Shown piece after piece: positions 30,001 to 44,189 of a DNA stretch of 64,000 nt. The notes beneath the pieces were generated by a model. The model ran no database searches, was not told the origin of the DNA, and saw only the letters and a program-made list of their open reading frames with translations. Source of the stretch: Xestospongia bergquistia (lineage: Eukaryota > Porifera > Demospongiae > Haplosclerida > Petrosiidae); contig OZ014422.1 of the NCBI GenBank assembly GCA_963965975.1, positions 1,178,001-1,242,000 on the forward strand, read 5' to 3'. Position numbers and translations under genes: made by a program. The first letter of the stretch is position 1. Each line of letters starts with the position of its first letter.

Positions 30001-33000
30001 TTACGATAACAAATGAGAACTAAACTGTTTGTTAAAGAAATCCACAATAGTTTGAGCTTGAGTGGTAGTCAAGTGAGGCACTTTGAACTTTAACTCAGAA
30101 GATGAACTAAATGAAACAGATGATTACATTTGTTAAGAGCACTTTCAAACAACTTTGTCTATTAAAACAATAGTTATGAGCATAACTAACCTAGTCAGTA
30201 TTGTAGCTAAGTCGGGATAAGAGGTAAGCAGATTGAGTGCTGTAATCAAGTTCACTTGAGGGACTTTGAGAAGTAGCTTCAAATTCTAAAAAAAGTGAAA
30301 TAAATTTCATATACACATAGACTACAAGATACTCACATTATCAGCTTTATCAAGCAATGAGAATGGAACAGTTATAGCATGGCCTTTCTTTGCCTCAAGA
30401 TTAGCAATACTAAGAAGAAGAGAGGCAGATGATTCTGAAATAAAAACAAAAAGGAGATGAGAGAGACACTTAAATAAATAACTTACCTTGTGAACTGCTA
30501 TAAACTATAGTGACAGTAGTAGACATAGTAATGGCAGCTAACAACTTCTCCCAATGACATCTTCTACTACCTTGAGATCTGGAAATGTTGTAGATAGACA
30601 AAATCCCTCAATTTTTTTCTTACTTTAGTTTTGTTGTTTTAGTCTTTTCATCTTCCTCAATAAGCAAGTAGACTTTGTGGTATGATTTTTCAAGTGATTG
30701 TAATTTTGGTAGTAATTTTGAAGAAACTGATGACAAATCTTGAGAGAAAAGAAGTTACATAAAATAATTCTTACATCATTATGACAGATGCAAATGAAGA
30801 TCTTTATAATATCACTCTAATACCTTAGCCTTACCTGATTGTAGTTTCCTTTCTACAACAGCTCTATTACTAACAACATATCCACTATGACCCAGAGAAC
30901 ATACTTTTATATCTACTCCATGTTTGTGTCTCAATAAAGATACTAACTAGAAAAGACAACTCTATAGCTACATCAGACATATCATATCTTACTTGTGATG
31001 TTGTGACTTCTCTAGAATCCACTAACATTGCTATCTTTTTAGTCTCTGGTACTTCAATCTTTACTGATGAACTTGAAACAGCCATAGTATTACTTCTTAC
31101 TGGACATGTACCCATACCATTTATAGACTCAATCCCATTCTGTGGATTACTACTAGAAATTGCAGTCCTGTCATTAATAGAAGTGTCTTCAGTATATTCA
31201 TTAGAATGATAGTCGAGTTCATCAGTGCTGTCATCATCTGCTGCTAAAAATAGCTCCATTTCTTCTTGTGTTGGTAAAAAGCTACATTCTAAATTACTAT
31301 CAAGTATAGACTCATCTCTTTCTGTTTCACTGTCAGTCCATTCTCCCATACCAAGTCGAAACTCCTCAGAGACATGAGCATTATCAGGTACCTCAACCTA
31401 GAGAAGACATTGTCACCACTCAATGAGGTACTACAAATGTTAGTGACTTACAATCAATGATGGGCTCACAATAACACCTTCCTGAATAAGATGAGATATT
31501 TTCTGACATTGTAAAGTATTATCTTCTAACAAATTGTTATTTACAATACCCATATTCTCTGCTTCATCTAAAATATAACAATCTTCTACTTCTAACACAA
31601 AATCATCTCCTTCCTCAATACGAGACTTATCTCTTGTATCGTCTTCTAAAAGATTACTGTCTACTTCTAGTAACGACTTCACATAGTCATCTTCAACTAA
31701 CTCAATTGTTTCAACTGCTTCAGTTACGCTTTCTTTCACTGGACTTATCTCCTTATAAGGGCTGTCTAACAACGAGTCAGGCAACTTGACCCGTTTCTTT
31801 TTTACACAAACGCTATCATTAAAAGAAGACTCTGCAGCAGTAAGATCAGTAGAACCAGACTGCAAAAAGGAAGATCTTCTTGGTAATTCTGTCTCATCAT
31901 CTTCCTCCTCCTCCAATGGTGAGAATCCTTGGGACATCCCATCATCCTCACTATCAGCTAATTCAGGCTCATCTCTAGCCATATAATCTTCTTCTGCTTC
32001 ACTTCCACTATCATTTCTTTGTCTCCTCCTTTGATGTGATCTTTTTGTTTCAGAAGATACATTCAAATGTGCTTTCTTGATGTAATGGTTTAATATCTTG
32101 TAACGCTGACTGAGAACCAGTTTGTACTGGTTTCCATGACCACGTTTTTTACCGGCAAACAAGTTATCTGGACTCATGAGAGAGCGCTGATAAACAGCAC
32201 CCATATCAAGAGGAGACTTAGTAACATTGTGGGTGATAGTAGCAGCAGTATTAACATGTTGTGTCAATACTGAGTTATCATTAATAAAACTGTCATCATA
32301 ATCATATTCATTACTAGACTCTGACTCCACCCCCTTACAAACAGGTTGTCCAGCAGGATCGGTATCCACCTCTTCAGCTTCTTCCTCAATGAAATTATTG
32401 GATTCTTCAACTTTGTCAATATCTGTCTCCTTCCTCCTGGAATCAGTGATGAGTAGGTGTGGTTTATGTTCCTCCGGGCATGTTCTTCCTTTAATGCGTT
32501 TCATTAGAGGTTGTATCATAAAATCATCATCATCATCAGAGTCTTCAAAAGACATGTTGGATGCTATAGTTGTTTTAATGGGTGGTTTAGTTTTGGTAGG
32601 AGGTACCAGAGAACATAGAAAATCAGGTTGTCTAATTGCAATGGGTCGTTTCCTGTTATTGACTTGTCTGAAGAGCCTATCTTCGCTGTCAGGGGTCTGG
32701 ATACTAAGCTGTTGTGCTACTTTGACAATTTTAGGAGTACTTGTAGTACAAGGGGTCTGGACAATGTTGCGTGGACTCTTTAAAGGAATAGGACTTTTAA
32801 ATAAATTGTTAGTTAGTTCAATATTGGACAGATAGGGTTTGTTGGGTGTGTACAAATGGTGATGGGTGTGGCCTCCAGTTGGGACCAAAGATGTCATTGG
32901 TTCCATGTGGCTTGATAAAGAAGGTCTTTCTGGACTCTCTGGTATTACTGTACATTCTAATTCATTCTCTCTTATTTGGTTCTTTATGAGTTCTATTTCT

Positions 33001-36000
33001 TCAAAATTGTCTTCATCATCAAATAAAATTGCTGATGGAATATCTTCAAAATTGTCCATCAAGTCATGGTCAACCAAAGATCGAGTGGAGTCACTAGACT
33101 GAGACTGACATTCAGTTGGTATAGGCTCAGACTGGTGCTCATCTGGAACAATGGATTGATGTTCACTTGATGCAGTACCAGACTCAGACTGGTGTCTAGC
33201 TGGTATGGAATCAAATTCAAACTGATGTCTACCTGGCACATTACCAGATTCAGACTGATGCCTGGTTGGTATTGAATCAGACACAGACCAATACCTATCT
33301 TGTATAGGATCAGACTCAGACTGATCTTTTGGAATCTCAGTTTGAGATTTATATATGAAGGAAGGGTCTTGTAATGATGTGGATGTGTTCTTCTGAGAAG
33401 CCATAAAATCATCTAACCAGTTTAAAGTATCCATAGTTGGTGGACATGGGACAACACTCTGTGTAGCAGGTGGTTCAAAGTCGTCAACACTCATCACATC
33501 ATCTTCAATAATAGTAGGTAAAACCCCGTCATTACTATTAATATCAATGGGTAAGACTGGGTCATCAGTAACAAGAGGTACTGAATTAATGGGTGAGACC
33601 CTGTTATTAGGAACAATTGGTGAGACTCTATCATTAGGTGACATTTCATTATTTCTATGCAGATTAGGACTTTTGTTAGTTTCATTTTCATTGGACTCTG
33701 TTGATTCCAGTTTTTTGTTCACTGGTCTGAAGTCTTCATCGTCACTAGAATCACTTATTACTCTTACAACATGTCTCTTGTTCTTTGGTGGGTATGGTTT
33801 CTTTGTCTCCTGTTCTTTCTCGTCTATCAAGAAATCATCTTCATTAATAAAGGCTTTCATTTCCATTTCATAGCTCTGTGCCAAGTCAGGATTCATTTGA
33901 AGATGATCAGTGAACTGCAAAACATTACGAAGTGTGTCACATGACGAGGAATGACCAATGAAATGAGTCCGAGTGGGTGCAGTTTGCCACACAATCCAAT
34001 GATCTAGGCTTATCTTTGTTTTCTTATTAGTTTCCATGTGAACAGAACAAGATGGCATATTGATAGAGGTGTCCTCTCCTCTTGTGTTCAGTACTATTAA
34101 AGGTTTATGACTTAGACATTCTTTCATAGCCTGCTCAATAGATCCAGCTTCAATATCTGGCAAAGCAAAGTTGCTATGCCAGTATCTCAGTTCATCTGAA
34201 GTTAAGTATACTCCCTTAGGATCATTTTTCAAATTGAGCCCAAAACTAAGACGATCTTGGTTACGCTTGGTTGGTTTATGAGATGTGCCTCCCTTACCCA
34301 CGAACTCGCCTACTTCCATGTGAACTTTACGTACCTCAGGGAACATGTGACGAGGAACCATACGAGGAGTGAATGGACAAAGAGTGAGGGACTTTGATCC
34401 ATCTCTGATAGCACGATGAATACTGGATTTGTTAGATTGACCTTTGTTATAGATCTAAAATGAATAACTTATATATCAGTCCATACATCCATTTAACTAT
34501 CTACCTATCCATCCATTTATCCTTCTGTTAATTCACCTGTTCCTCCTTTCCTTGGCCCACAATCACCACTATTCTCCCTTGTCGTTTCCGTCCAGTACGT
34601 CCCATTCTCTGAACAAGACGAACAGGAGACTTGTGAGCATCGAAACACACAATTAAGTCAACCTCTCCAATATCTAGTCCCTCTTCACCAACACAAGTGG
34701 ACACTAAACAATTATACCCTCCATGACGAAATTTACGTACAACCTAGGTGTAATACATTAGTAAAACATCACATTGATCTAATCTCTCTCTCTCTCTCTC
34801 TTTACCTCAACTTGTTCTTTCTGTGACTGTCCTTTGTTACTTTTTCCAGTTGTAGAGTGTCCGATAAAACTCATTACTCGTATTAATGGGGCGTGTCTGG
34901 AGAGCATGTCTGCTATTTCACGTACACTCTCACGATACTGAGAGAATATCATAACTCTTGTCGTTGTCATAGTAACATTTGATTCACAACTAGTACTAGG
35001 AAGAGCAGTGTCATGATGGTTCTTGAAATGTGACAACACAACATCTTCCATTGCCTTTAGCTTAGGATGACTATAAAAGAAGTCTACATCTAATTTAATT
35101 GTAGGACAATACATAGAGCTATTCATTGAAGGAGGACTAACAGACTCTGTACTGCTAATTCTCTCACGGAGTTGACTCAAGATTTGGTTAAAGTCTCGGT
35201 TACGAGAGAGTTCCATCTTAGCACGAGAGTAGCCTTCAGATATCGTCTGATGTAGAAATGTGTAAAACGACTTCATACCATGCTGAAGAAGGAGCTCATA
35301 GGCATGGAAGAGAGAAATAGAGAGAGCAAAGTCTCCTTCTGCAGAACTCGTCTAGAAACAAAACACAATTACATCAAGTTTATTATTGTCTTACCTCAGG
35401 ACCAGGTACAGCTGTTTTTCTAAAATTTTCTCGAGCTTGTAGCATCTGAAATTTACTAAGTCTATCAACATCAGTATGATAGATAAGATCTAGCTTAGCT
35501 AGACGACTGACCACACCCACTAAGATCTACACATAAAGTAGGTAACATTGGATCTCATACATGTTTCAAGTCACAGTTACCTTTTTAAAACTTGTAATAA
35601 CTTCAGAGATTTCTCCATCAAGGGGTACTACAATTTTCTCAACCTTTCTCTCGTGGATGTACTGCTGAATATCGAGTGATTCTTCACTACGAATTTCAAT
35701 GTGTCCAATTTGAAGGTTTGTAATTACTTGTTGTACAGCCTAAAGAAGAGAAGGTAATAGAGTGAAGACAATACACTGAGGTACCTTGAGGTCACTACCA
35801 GGAGTAGCAGAGAGAGCTAGAATACGATATTTTGCTCCTGCATTTGAAAGCTCTTTGACTACCTAAACAAAATGGCTACAGTACATGTAATGGTATATGT
35901 ACATGTACATGTAGTGGTTTATATACATGTACATGTAATGGTATGTGTACATGTACATGTAATGGTTTATATACATGTACATGTAATGGTATGTGTACAT

Positions 36001-36943
36001 GTACATGTAATGGTTTATATACATGTACATGTAGTGGTTTATATACATGTACATGTAATGGTATGTGTACATGTACATGTAATGGTTTATATACAGGTAC
36101 ATGTAATGGTATATGTACATGTAATTTCAATATTATGGAACTTATAAGTGTAGTCTCACTTGACAGTAGGCGTGGTTTCCTAATGCTTTATGGGCCTCAT
36201 CAAATACTATACAACAAATTTCAGTAGCTGGACAAGTGCCACGTGCAAGATCATTCTGCATGACTTGTGGTGTAAGAAAAAAGACTCTTTTTATCTGCCA
36301 TTGGTTTATCCTGTCCTTTGGTGCCATAGAGCCAGTCATTTCAGCTGTATGTGCCTGAGGTATTCCTATAGTATGGATATATTAATAAAACCTCAATGTA
36401 ATATGTACATCCTAATTACCAGTTCTTACCCATTATCCCAAAACAGGCCTCAATCTGTTGAGCCACTAATGGTTTAGTAGGTGCCAAAAACACTACTTTC
36501 ATATTAGGATACCAGCGATAAAAATTATACATAACAACAGCTGCAATAAATGTCTTGCCTAATCCTGTCGGGAGGGAGACGAGTGTGTTCTTATAGAGAC
36601 ACTTCTTAACGATATTAAACTGATAATCTCGAATTGTATAGTTTGTTGGATAAATGTAGACTTCACCAGCCTGGTAATCGAATCCTGGTATATCCTCGTA
36701 AAGACTGGAATTATGAAGATTAGATTTTCTATTTTCTTTCTCCTTAACATCAGAGCTAGTCTCATTAGCAATATCATCAGTAAAGAAATCATTTAGGATA
36801 ACTTCATCTAATATTAGATGGTCAGATTCTTCTTCAATTTTCTCCTCATGGTAAGCAGTTGGGGCTACCACACTTGTCTTTTGCTTATTATCATATCCCC
36901 AAGATCCCAAAAGGGTCGCTTGTTTGCTTCTATTTCTTGCCAT
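30001..36943 (-). CDS. FANCM: FANCM, Fanconi anaemia DNA translocase
   Basis: Multi-exon gene from ATG 36943 to TAA 30001. The first exon (36943-36430) carries the Walker A motif LPTGLGKT; the next carries [12 protein letters not shown], the DEAH box ([10 protein letters not shown]) and TPQVM, as in animal FANCM. Later exons give LALSATPG, the helicase C-terminal half ([36 protein letters not shown]) and a large 973-codon acidic middle exon (34361-31440). The C-terminus has an ERCC4-like nuclease fold ([12 protein letters not shown], split by a short intron, then [16 protein letters not shown]) and a helix-hairpin-helix region ([13 protein letters not shown]). FANCM binds stalled forks and Holliday junctions, remodels DNA with ATP, and recruits FAAP24 through its C-terminus (known for vertebrates). 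PHF5A starts upstream on the same strand. The middle region is poorly conserved and its partner-binding motifs could not be assigned. Confidence 0.92.
35878..36125. repeat. 24-bp minisatellite in a FANCM intron
   Basis: Alternating units of about 24 bp built on the self-complementary core gtacatgtac followed by atgtaatggtatgt or atgtaatggtttat. It lies between the DEAH exon and the next exon of FANCM. The repeat is free of stops on both strands, which produces spurious open frames. Expansion could affect FANCM splicing, but nothing shows that it does. Confidence 0.9.
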
Positions 36944-37071
36944 GTTGTTACACGCCTATTTAATATATCAATTTACTGATGCAAAACAATAGTTTCAAAA
37001 GAGTTAAATTTTATTGATTATTAATTATGATGTCATTTATTAATTATAAAACGTTGCATTGACGTTAGATG

Positions 37072-37612
37072 TTATCTCTTTTTGAATCCATATTTCTTTC
37101 TCTCATAAAATAAATCAGTTTTTGAGCTACCTAAATTGACAATCTTAGGACATCCATCACGCTACAAAGGAGAAAACAAAGTAAATATTAAAATATGTCT
37201 GATTCAACTTACATCTTTTTCTTGCATGGTACATTCTTTACAATAGTAAGCATCTGAGACTCCAGGTCCACCACAAATAGTACAACGTCCTTGATATGAA
37301 CCATAGTTACACTCGTCACAGATACGTACCAGCGTACAAGGACGTACATATGAATCACATATCACACATTTACCATCACCTATTGTTGTAATATATATAA
37401 CTATTATCTACAAAATTAATCTATACATCCATCTGTCCATTCATCTATCTGTCCATTCAATGGTTGATTTGTCCAATACTAACTTACATTTTTCACAAAG
37501 TCTTCCTATAGCTATGATAAGAAAAATGATAAACATGATATAAAAACTGATCTCACTTACCTACACCAGGTTGTTTTCTGCACATAATAAGATCAGGATG
37601 ATGTTTGGCCAT
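37072..37612 (-). CDS. PHF5A: PHF5A, SF3b subunit
   Basis: Four exons, starting at ATG 37612 (37612-37561, then a 24-nt micro-exon encoding AIGRLCEK, then the zinc-binding exon, then the last exon) and ending TAA at 37072-37074. About 110 aa, the usual length. The protein is close to the animal consensus: [58 protein letters not shown] and a C-terminus [19 protein letters not shown]. The paired Cys residues form the three zinc sites of the PHD-finger-like knot. PHF5A is a core SF3b subunit in the U2 snRNP and helps hold the branch-point adenosine (known). It shares a 213-bp upstream region with KIF19 on the other strand. Confidence 0.95.
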
Positions 37613-37825
37613 GATGCTACTGTGTGACTACGTTTCAGCCTTGAATTTTTAAGTAGTTACTAAAGTGTTAAAAATTAAATTCATTGTTGCCATAGTAACC
37701 TATAAAGCACAAACACATGAGATGCCTGCATGGCATACTGTGAGTCCACAGAATTATAACCAAAAGACTACAGCTTCTTCCTCCATGACAAAGAAAGAAA
37801 GGAAATAAGAAAGAAGTGGTCTACA
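37613..37825. promoter_or_regulatory. Shared divergent promoter region, PHF5A and KIF19
   Basis: 213 bp separate the two start codons, which point away from each other. No TATA box was recognised at a convincing distance. The call as a bidirectional promoter rests on spacing only. Confidence 0.5.
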
Positions 37826-40800
37826 ATGAAACACATTGCTTCTTTACTGGTGAGTTTGAACTTGAGTAAGACAGAGTACAGCTAGACTATTTCTTTAATA
37901 CCAATGATTATCTATTATTGTATATATTTTTGTTATTTGTTTTATTGTCATGTACAGGTAGCTTTACGTGTTCGTCCTATGAATCATGCTGAATTTAAAA
38001 ATGGAGCTAAATTAATAGCACATACCGTAGACAATAATGTAAGTTATTATAAGTTATTAATTTATATCCATTACATCATTACATGTACACTGACCATTTC
38101 ATTACATATGAACTAATGTTACTAGAGTAAATGTCATTTTCTTGTTCTAGTTCATTTAGTTATTGATTTATTTTAATCTTTCATATATTCAATTTTATTT
38201 CATTAAACATTTCACTTTTAAACTTGTTCTCCACAACAGCTAGTGGTTCTTTTAGATCCTGGCATAGATCCAGATGATATTCTACGAGCTAATCGCTCTA
38301 GAGAGAAACATTATGTCTTTGATCATGCCTTTGATCAAATGGCCACTCAAGTAAGAAATTTAGACTTTAAATTTATAGGAACATCACTTCAAAATTTGAT
38401 TCAAAACACATTGATATATTGTAGGAATGATTCATAAAATTAATAAGAATAATATTAGTTCTATTACAGATCAGTTTATTACTATTGCTAATTTACTACA
38501 CAATGATCTCTTCTTTATAGAACGATGTCTATGAGGCTACAATGAAGAATTTAGTAGGCGATGTCTTGTCTGGTTTCAATGTGACAGTTTTTGCCTACGG
38601 CCCAACAGGTCAAGTGACCAATACTTTAATAGAACTATAATATCATAACACATTATCTATATGTATAGGTGCTGGTAAGACATATACTATGTTAGGTACA
38701 CATGCTAATCCTGGTATCATGGTCCTCACTCTCAATGATCTGTTCTATCAAATGAAGTCAACTGAGGATGACATCATTTATAATGTCACTATGTCCTACA
38801 TGGAGGTAACAGTACCTACATCTCTTCACTGCTTTACTCCTCTGTCTGTTTGTCTCTCTCTCTCTCCTCTCTCTAGATTTATAATGAAATGATTCGTGAC
38901 TTACTTGATCCCAGTAGGGGTATTTTAGAACTACGTGAAGATACTAATGGAGATACTGTAGTAGCTGGTCTATCTGAGATTGAAGCCACCTCACCTTTGC
39001 AAGTAATGGAACTCTTAGACAAAGGCAATCTCTGTCGTACCTGTGAACCTACTGCTGCTAATAGAACATCATCACGATCTCATGCTATCTTAAAGGTCAT
39101 CATACGATCTCGAAGTCGAGTGATGGATGTCACACAAGATGTTCATATAGGCTCTTTGTTCATGGTGGATTTAGCTGGATCTGAGAGAGCTGCTGTAACT
39201 AAGGTAAGTTGTTGTGGTTTAGCGCCAAATATAATGTGTGGATTGAAGTATTAATAGTGTTTGTTACAGTGTTAAATAAATGTGTTGAAAAAAATAATGT
39301 TCTTGTTACTTGTATGTATGTTTATTAACAGCTTTGAGTTTAGTCTAATTTACTGTCAGTGGATTAATTAAATGCATTATTTTATAAATTAATTATTCTA
39401 TTGTATGATGATTATGTTTCCATAGAATCGTGGCAAAAGAATGGTTGAAGGAGCCCATATTAATCGTTCTCTCTTAGCATTGGGGAACGTCATCAATGCT
39501 TTGGCAGCAGGACAAGGAAAAGTTCCTTATGTCAATTTTCGTGACAGCAAACTGACTCGAATCTTGAAGGAGTCATTAGGTGGCAATTCAAAGACAGTCA
39601 TGATATCTCATATCAGTCCAGCTAGCTCTTCATATGAAGAGTCACGTAATACACTAACTTATGCTGAGAGATCAAAGAGTATTAAAACTAAGGTAAGTAT
39701 TGAACAACACAGAATATAGTCCTATATTGTTATTTTATATTAGGTTCAACAGAATATACTTGAGGCTCATTATCATGTATTGCAGTATCACGACATCATA
39801 GCACAACTTAAAAACAATATCAGTATATTACAAAATAAACTTGACTGTTGTCAGTGCTCAACAAAAGAAGGTAACATGTACAATGATTGACGTTGATGTA
39901 ATGGTCTGTCTTCCATTAGATCTTGAAGTATTTAATGGTCTTTGTCACAAACTGATAGCTGTTTTTTCTGAACAGAAAGAATTACGGTAAGTCATGATAT
40001 TATAAATTATACTCATTTTTAAATGACTCGTGTTGTGTTATCTTAGAGAGGCTATCTGTGCTCTTAAATATAGCTTAGTACAAAATGTTATGGACACTCA
40101 AAAGCCACTCTCTGTAATATCAGAATGGAAATTAAGGGATCTCCCCATAATCACTACTGTACCAAGCACTACCCATGTCCCAGTAGATGATGACATACAA
40201 CAAATTAAATTGACCTCCCCTAAAGACACACCCAATGAAACAGTTCTCTCAGATGATGTACCAATTATGGATATTTTGGACCCAACATTGGACACATCCA
40301 CCATCACTACTGACACACCCACTCATAAAATATGCTCTGAAGAACAAAAGGACACAACATTATGTGAAAGTGTTCTCAGTATTAATCAAATTGCTTACAG
40401 TACCACTGAAAATACTAAAGAAATGGAACCACCTGAAGTTTCTCAAGCAAGAGAGGAGCTAGCTATGTTAGTAGGCTGGAAACAACGGATGGAAGCGCGT
40501 CAGAGACGATTAGAGAGACTGTTAGCTGATTCAGATACCCACTTATCTGAACTACTTGAGGTAAGTGCTGTATTACATTAAATTGTGTTTACAAAAGTAC
40601 TATGATTTTGTTAATGTACCAGAACTAACTATTCTCTTGTAATTGTATTCACTGAAGGGAATTAACAACCTAACATGTAATCATAATTATGAATATTACT
40701 AAAGATATGGATATAGTTAAAACAATAAGAATGATTTAACAACAACATCATATCTGACTTGTTAATGTAACATTCTGTAAATTGAACACAAACAAATTCA

Positions 40801-43035
40801 TAATTATATGATCCATTTAATCTAAATATTGTCTCCTTGTTCTCTCTTGAAGAATTTAAGCAAACTCACTAAAGTTCCTCTACATTGTCAGCAATATTTA
40901 CAACATATCACTACACAACATGAATTACAAAGCAGTGCATTAGAATGTGAACTAAGAGCAACACTTGGATCCCTAAAATTAACCTACCAAGAGAAGACAA
41001 TGGATGAATTAAAGAAGCATAGCTCACTGTCAATGGAATTAGTTGATAAACAAATGACATTGCTCAAAGGTGAGGTGTTCTGTCTTTGTTTGTTATTATC
41101 TTTCTCTTTTCACTAGAACATGGTGTGTCTATACCTGAATCATTACTTCATCAATTACAACAATTGAAAATTACACACAGTTTACTAGCAGCACAAGTTG
41201 AAACTCATCGTCACATTGTCTCTAAAACAGTGTCTGAAGTAAATACTTACTACATAACATACTCTGATCATATACATTTGTTTTCTAGCATCCTGTTATA
41301 GCTCGATATTCAGCTCATACAGACTTTAGTCTGGCTCAAGGCTCAAAGTCCAATTTATTAAAAGACGAAGATGACGATGAAGAAGAGATAAGACATGATC
41401 ATCAGAGGTACTACTGTACATTAAGGATAATATATTATGTACTTGATATCTTATTCTCTCTATAGTGACCTACAATTACCCAAACTAGCTCTTGGTCCAT
41501 TAGTCAGAACAGGTTGGACAAGTACTGCCACATTACCACTGGTTATGGAGAACAAACATCCTCCTCTACTCCTCCCAGTAGAGATGTCAACTAATACTAC
41601 TACAGAAGCGCTCTCACTTCCTGTGCTCTTTTCTCCAACAGCAACAGACTCAAGTTCTCATACTGTTTCAAAATCTAAGTCTCTTCCTCGAAGTTTCAAT
41701 TCTCTACCTGTTCTTGGCATATCTGACACTCGTAAACCACATCGACCTTTACTAAACAAAATGATTTCCTTTAATACACCAGCAATATCTATTTCTCGCT
41801 GTTCCAGTGATCGGAGACAGAAATATATGGTGGAGCCAACTAAAAATAAAGACCATACATTAGATATTGAGAGTGTCAAAACAACTTCAGTGACTTCTAT
41901 AAGCACGACAAAATCCAAATCTCAAATACATTCAAAAAAGACAGCTCCACCTAGACAACAACCAGTGATAACAAAAACTAGAAGAAGTACTTTTCCAGGT
42001 ATTCAGACAATATTTACAAAAGTATATTAATTAACAAATTTTTAAATATCATGGAATAATAGAGATAGTGGTATGAGCATCTCAAACAAGACTATATTAG
42101 GAATAGCTGTATGAAAATCTCTATTTAGTTGAAAATCAAATGCTTTAATGTTTAATTATTGCAATGATAATCAATAATACATAATTATAGTGATTGATAT
42201 GCTATTAGATTCTTTCTATGTACTTTCATGTAAAAATAGTTTACTCACTAACCACAGCAATCTTGAAGTATATGGAACAGCTTCCATGTTTCTTTTGATT
42301 ATTTGAAGAGTACATGTAGCCTCTTCATAAGAAAAAAGACAATTTTTTTCAAAAACATTTTGATAGAAAACATTTAGTTCCTTAACTATTTCAATTTTTA
42401 TCTAAACAATCTCCAACAGTCACATCATTTTTCAATTTCAATTTCCCATTATTGGGTCCTTCTTTTTCTCACTCTTTCTAGTTGTTAATCCCATTCCCAA
42501 ATTATCACAAACTACTCGTAACAAACTAAAAGAGACAAGAACATCACTCACAGCTAATGAGTCTCTCATAAATACTAGAAAACCAACTCAATTTAGTCAA
42601 ACATCTTTAGCTAAAAAACCTCAAAAGAAAACTTTGCACAATAACAGTAGTCCAAGGAGACAACCATACCTCCCTGTTGTTCAACATCGACCAAAGCCAT
42701 TACAAACTAAACCTGTTTTAGTCCCTCATAAAGGTAACTTTATTACTAACATGTAAATATTATAACATGTATACATTTAATTACTATTGTATTCTGGTAC
42801 TATTAGTGACAGCTAGTGGTGTGATTTTATCACCCTATCTTAAGACACCAATCAAATCAAAAAATACAAAAACAAGTGAGTGTTTTCAGCAAATATTTCA
42901 TTAAACATAACTTTATATTGTTATGGAACTGCAATGTATTATAAGATTAACTACAAAATAAATTTAGCATTAATTTAATATATTATGAAATTATTTCTAG
43001 GTCACAAGCCATCATTACAAACAAAACATAAGTAA
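37826..43035 (+). CDS. KIF19: KIF19-like kinesin-8 motor
   Basis: Seventeen exons: 37826-37849, 37958-38038, 38240-38350, 38521-38608, 38669-38805, 38877-39203, 39426-39692, 39744-39870, 39920-39986, 40047-40560, 40853-41069, 41117-41238, 41289-41407, 41466-41998, 42482-42733, 42807-42875, 43001-43035; total 3,090 nt, 1,029 aa. N-terminal motor: VALRVRPMNHAEF, P-loop AYGPTGAGKTYTM, switch I NRTSSRSHA, switch II VDLAGSERA, and NRGKRMVEGAHINRSLLALGN. The LIAHTVD, DPDDILRA and NDLF segments match KIF19 rather than KIF18. Coiled-coil segments follow the neck, then a basic Ser/Thr-rich tail. KIF19 depolymerises microtubules at cilium tips and limits ciliary length in vertebrates (known). A short first exon encodes only MKHIASLL. 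The final exons (after 42482) are supported by phase and AG/GT sites only, so the tail is less certain. Confidence 0.9.
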
Positions 43036-43842
43036 TTTCTAACAAGAATTATTTGTATTTACTATCTCCTAATATTCTTTATAATGTGGTCATCATTTCT
43101 ATTGTTTGTGATGTTGTTCTCTTCTAAAATATTTAATGTGATAATTAATTTTTGGAAAAATGTGGTGAATAGTCTTAAGATTTAAAGAAAATTAATTATG
43201 ATATTAATTTTGTGGAGAATAAACTTAATGATTAATTATCAATTATGAAAAATTATCAAGTGATGGAAATACACTAAATCTACACGTGTATCTATCTACT
43301 GCTACTAGTATATACCATCAACTATCAATTATTATATAGAGAGTAAGATCTTTGAGTTGGAAGGTGAGAGCAATTGTGCAGTCTCTCTGATCTGTATGGA
43401 TCTCATCCAGTTTGTTGATATTATTGTGAAAGTACTGAACCTAAACTTTAAAAAAAAACAAAAAGCTAAATGACAAATAAAGATTAATTTAATGATTAAA
43501 AGACATTTCGATTAGAAATCCAGTCAAATGGCAAATTTTCAACATGCAACTTCTTCAATCATCATTTCATTCTTTTGTTAAACATTCATTGATCAACCAC
43601 TATTACATAATGTCATACAAAGAGTTCTTTCAACACTCCCTCTCAGTATTCTTGTTCTTTTGGCACATTCTGTGATAAAATAAGTAAGTGTAATGAAGAC
43701 ACTAAAACAGAAATTAAACTATATCAATAGGTATAGATCTCAAGAGTTCTGTCAAAGACGGTCTCCAGAAAACCATTACTAACGAGCACACGTTGACAGG
43801 GCGGGAAAATATCATCAGCACGCACCCAGCAAGGAACGGCAA
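43036..43842. other. Intergenic, downstream of KIF19
   Basis: AT-rich; no gene recognised. It leads into a short GC-richer patch at 43740-43870. Confidence 0.4.
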
Positions 43843-43867
43843 ACGCGTGACCATGGTGGTCACGCGT
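43843..43867. repeat. Perfect inverted repeat, 11-bp arms
   Basis: acgcgtgacca, three bases, tggtcacgcgt. Each arm contains ACGCGT. It sits in a locally GC-richer segment in otherwise very AT-rich DNA. It could be a binding site for a dimeric factor or a small transposon end; nothing decides between these. Confidence 0.85.
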
Positions 43868-44189
43868 GAAAATATCACACCTTAAAAATGTATTTTTAAT
43901 TAATAATTATTATTGAAAAATGATTATAATGATTAGCTTTTGCTAAAAATGGACACGAAAGATTATATGGTACAAACTATTATTATATAGGTATTGTATA
44001 ATATTAAAGTTGTTTATGATTTTAAAAAAAGAAATTGAATTATAAACCAATTCAATTTTCATGAAACAATTTAAAAGTTATATTAAATCTAGAATATTTC
44101 AAACTTGATAATTAATGATTAACTTAAAATATCTTGAAACTGAAATTAAGATGATTGACTTTTGACATATTTTAGTGAAAACTGTTTTT

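Noticed and set aside
30885..31349. FANCM frame continuing through [14 protein letters not shown]
   Set aside because: These residues are a short GTAAGA...TCTAG intron read through; splicing gives the expected ERCC4-like sequence [11 protein letters not shown].
35863..36227. Several frames with MYIYHY, VHVMVY and CTCNGLY repeats on both strands
   Set aside because: All come from the gtacatgtac minisatellite within a FANCM intron.
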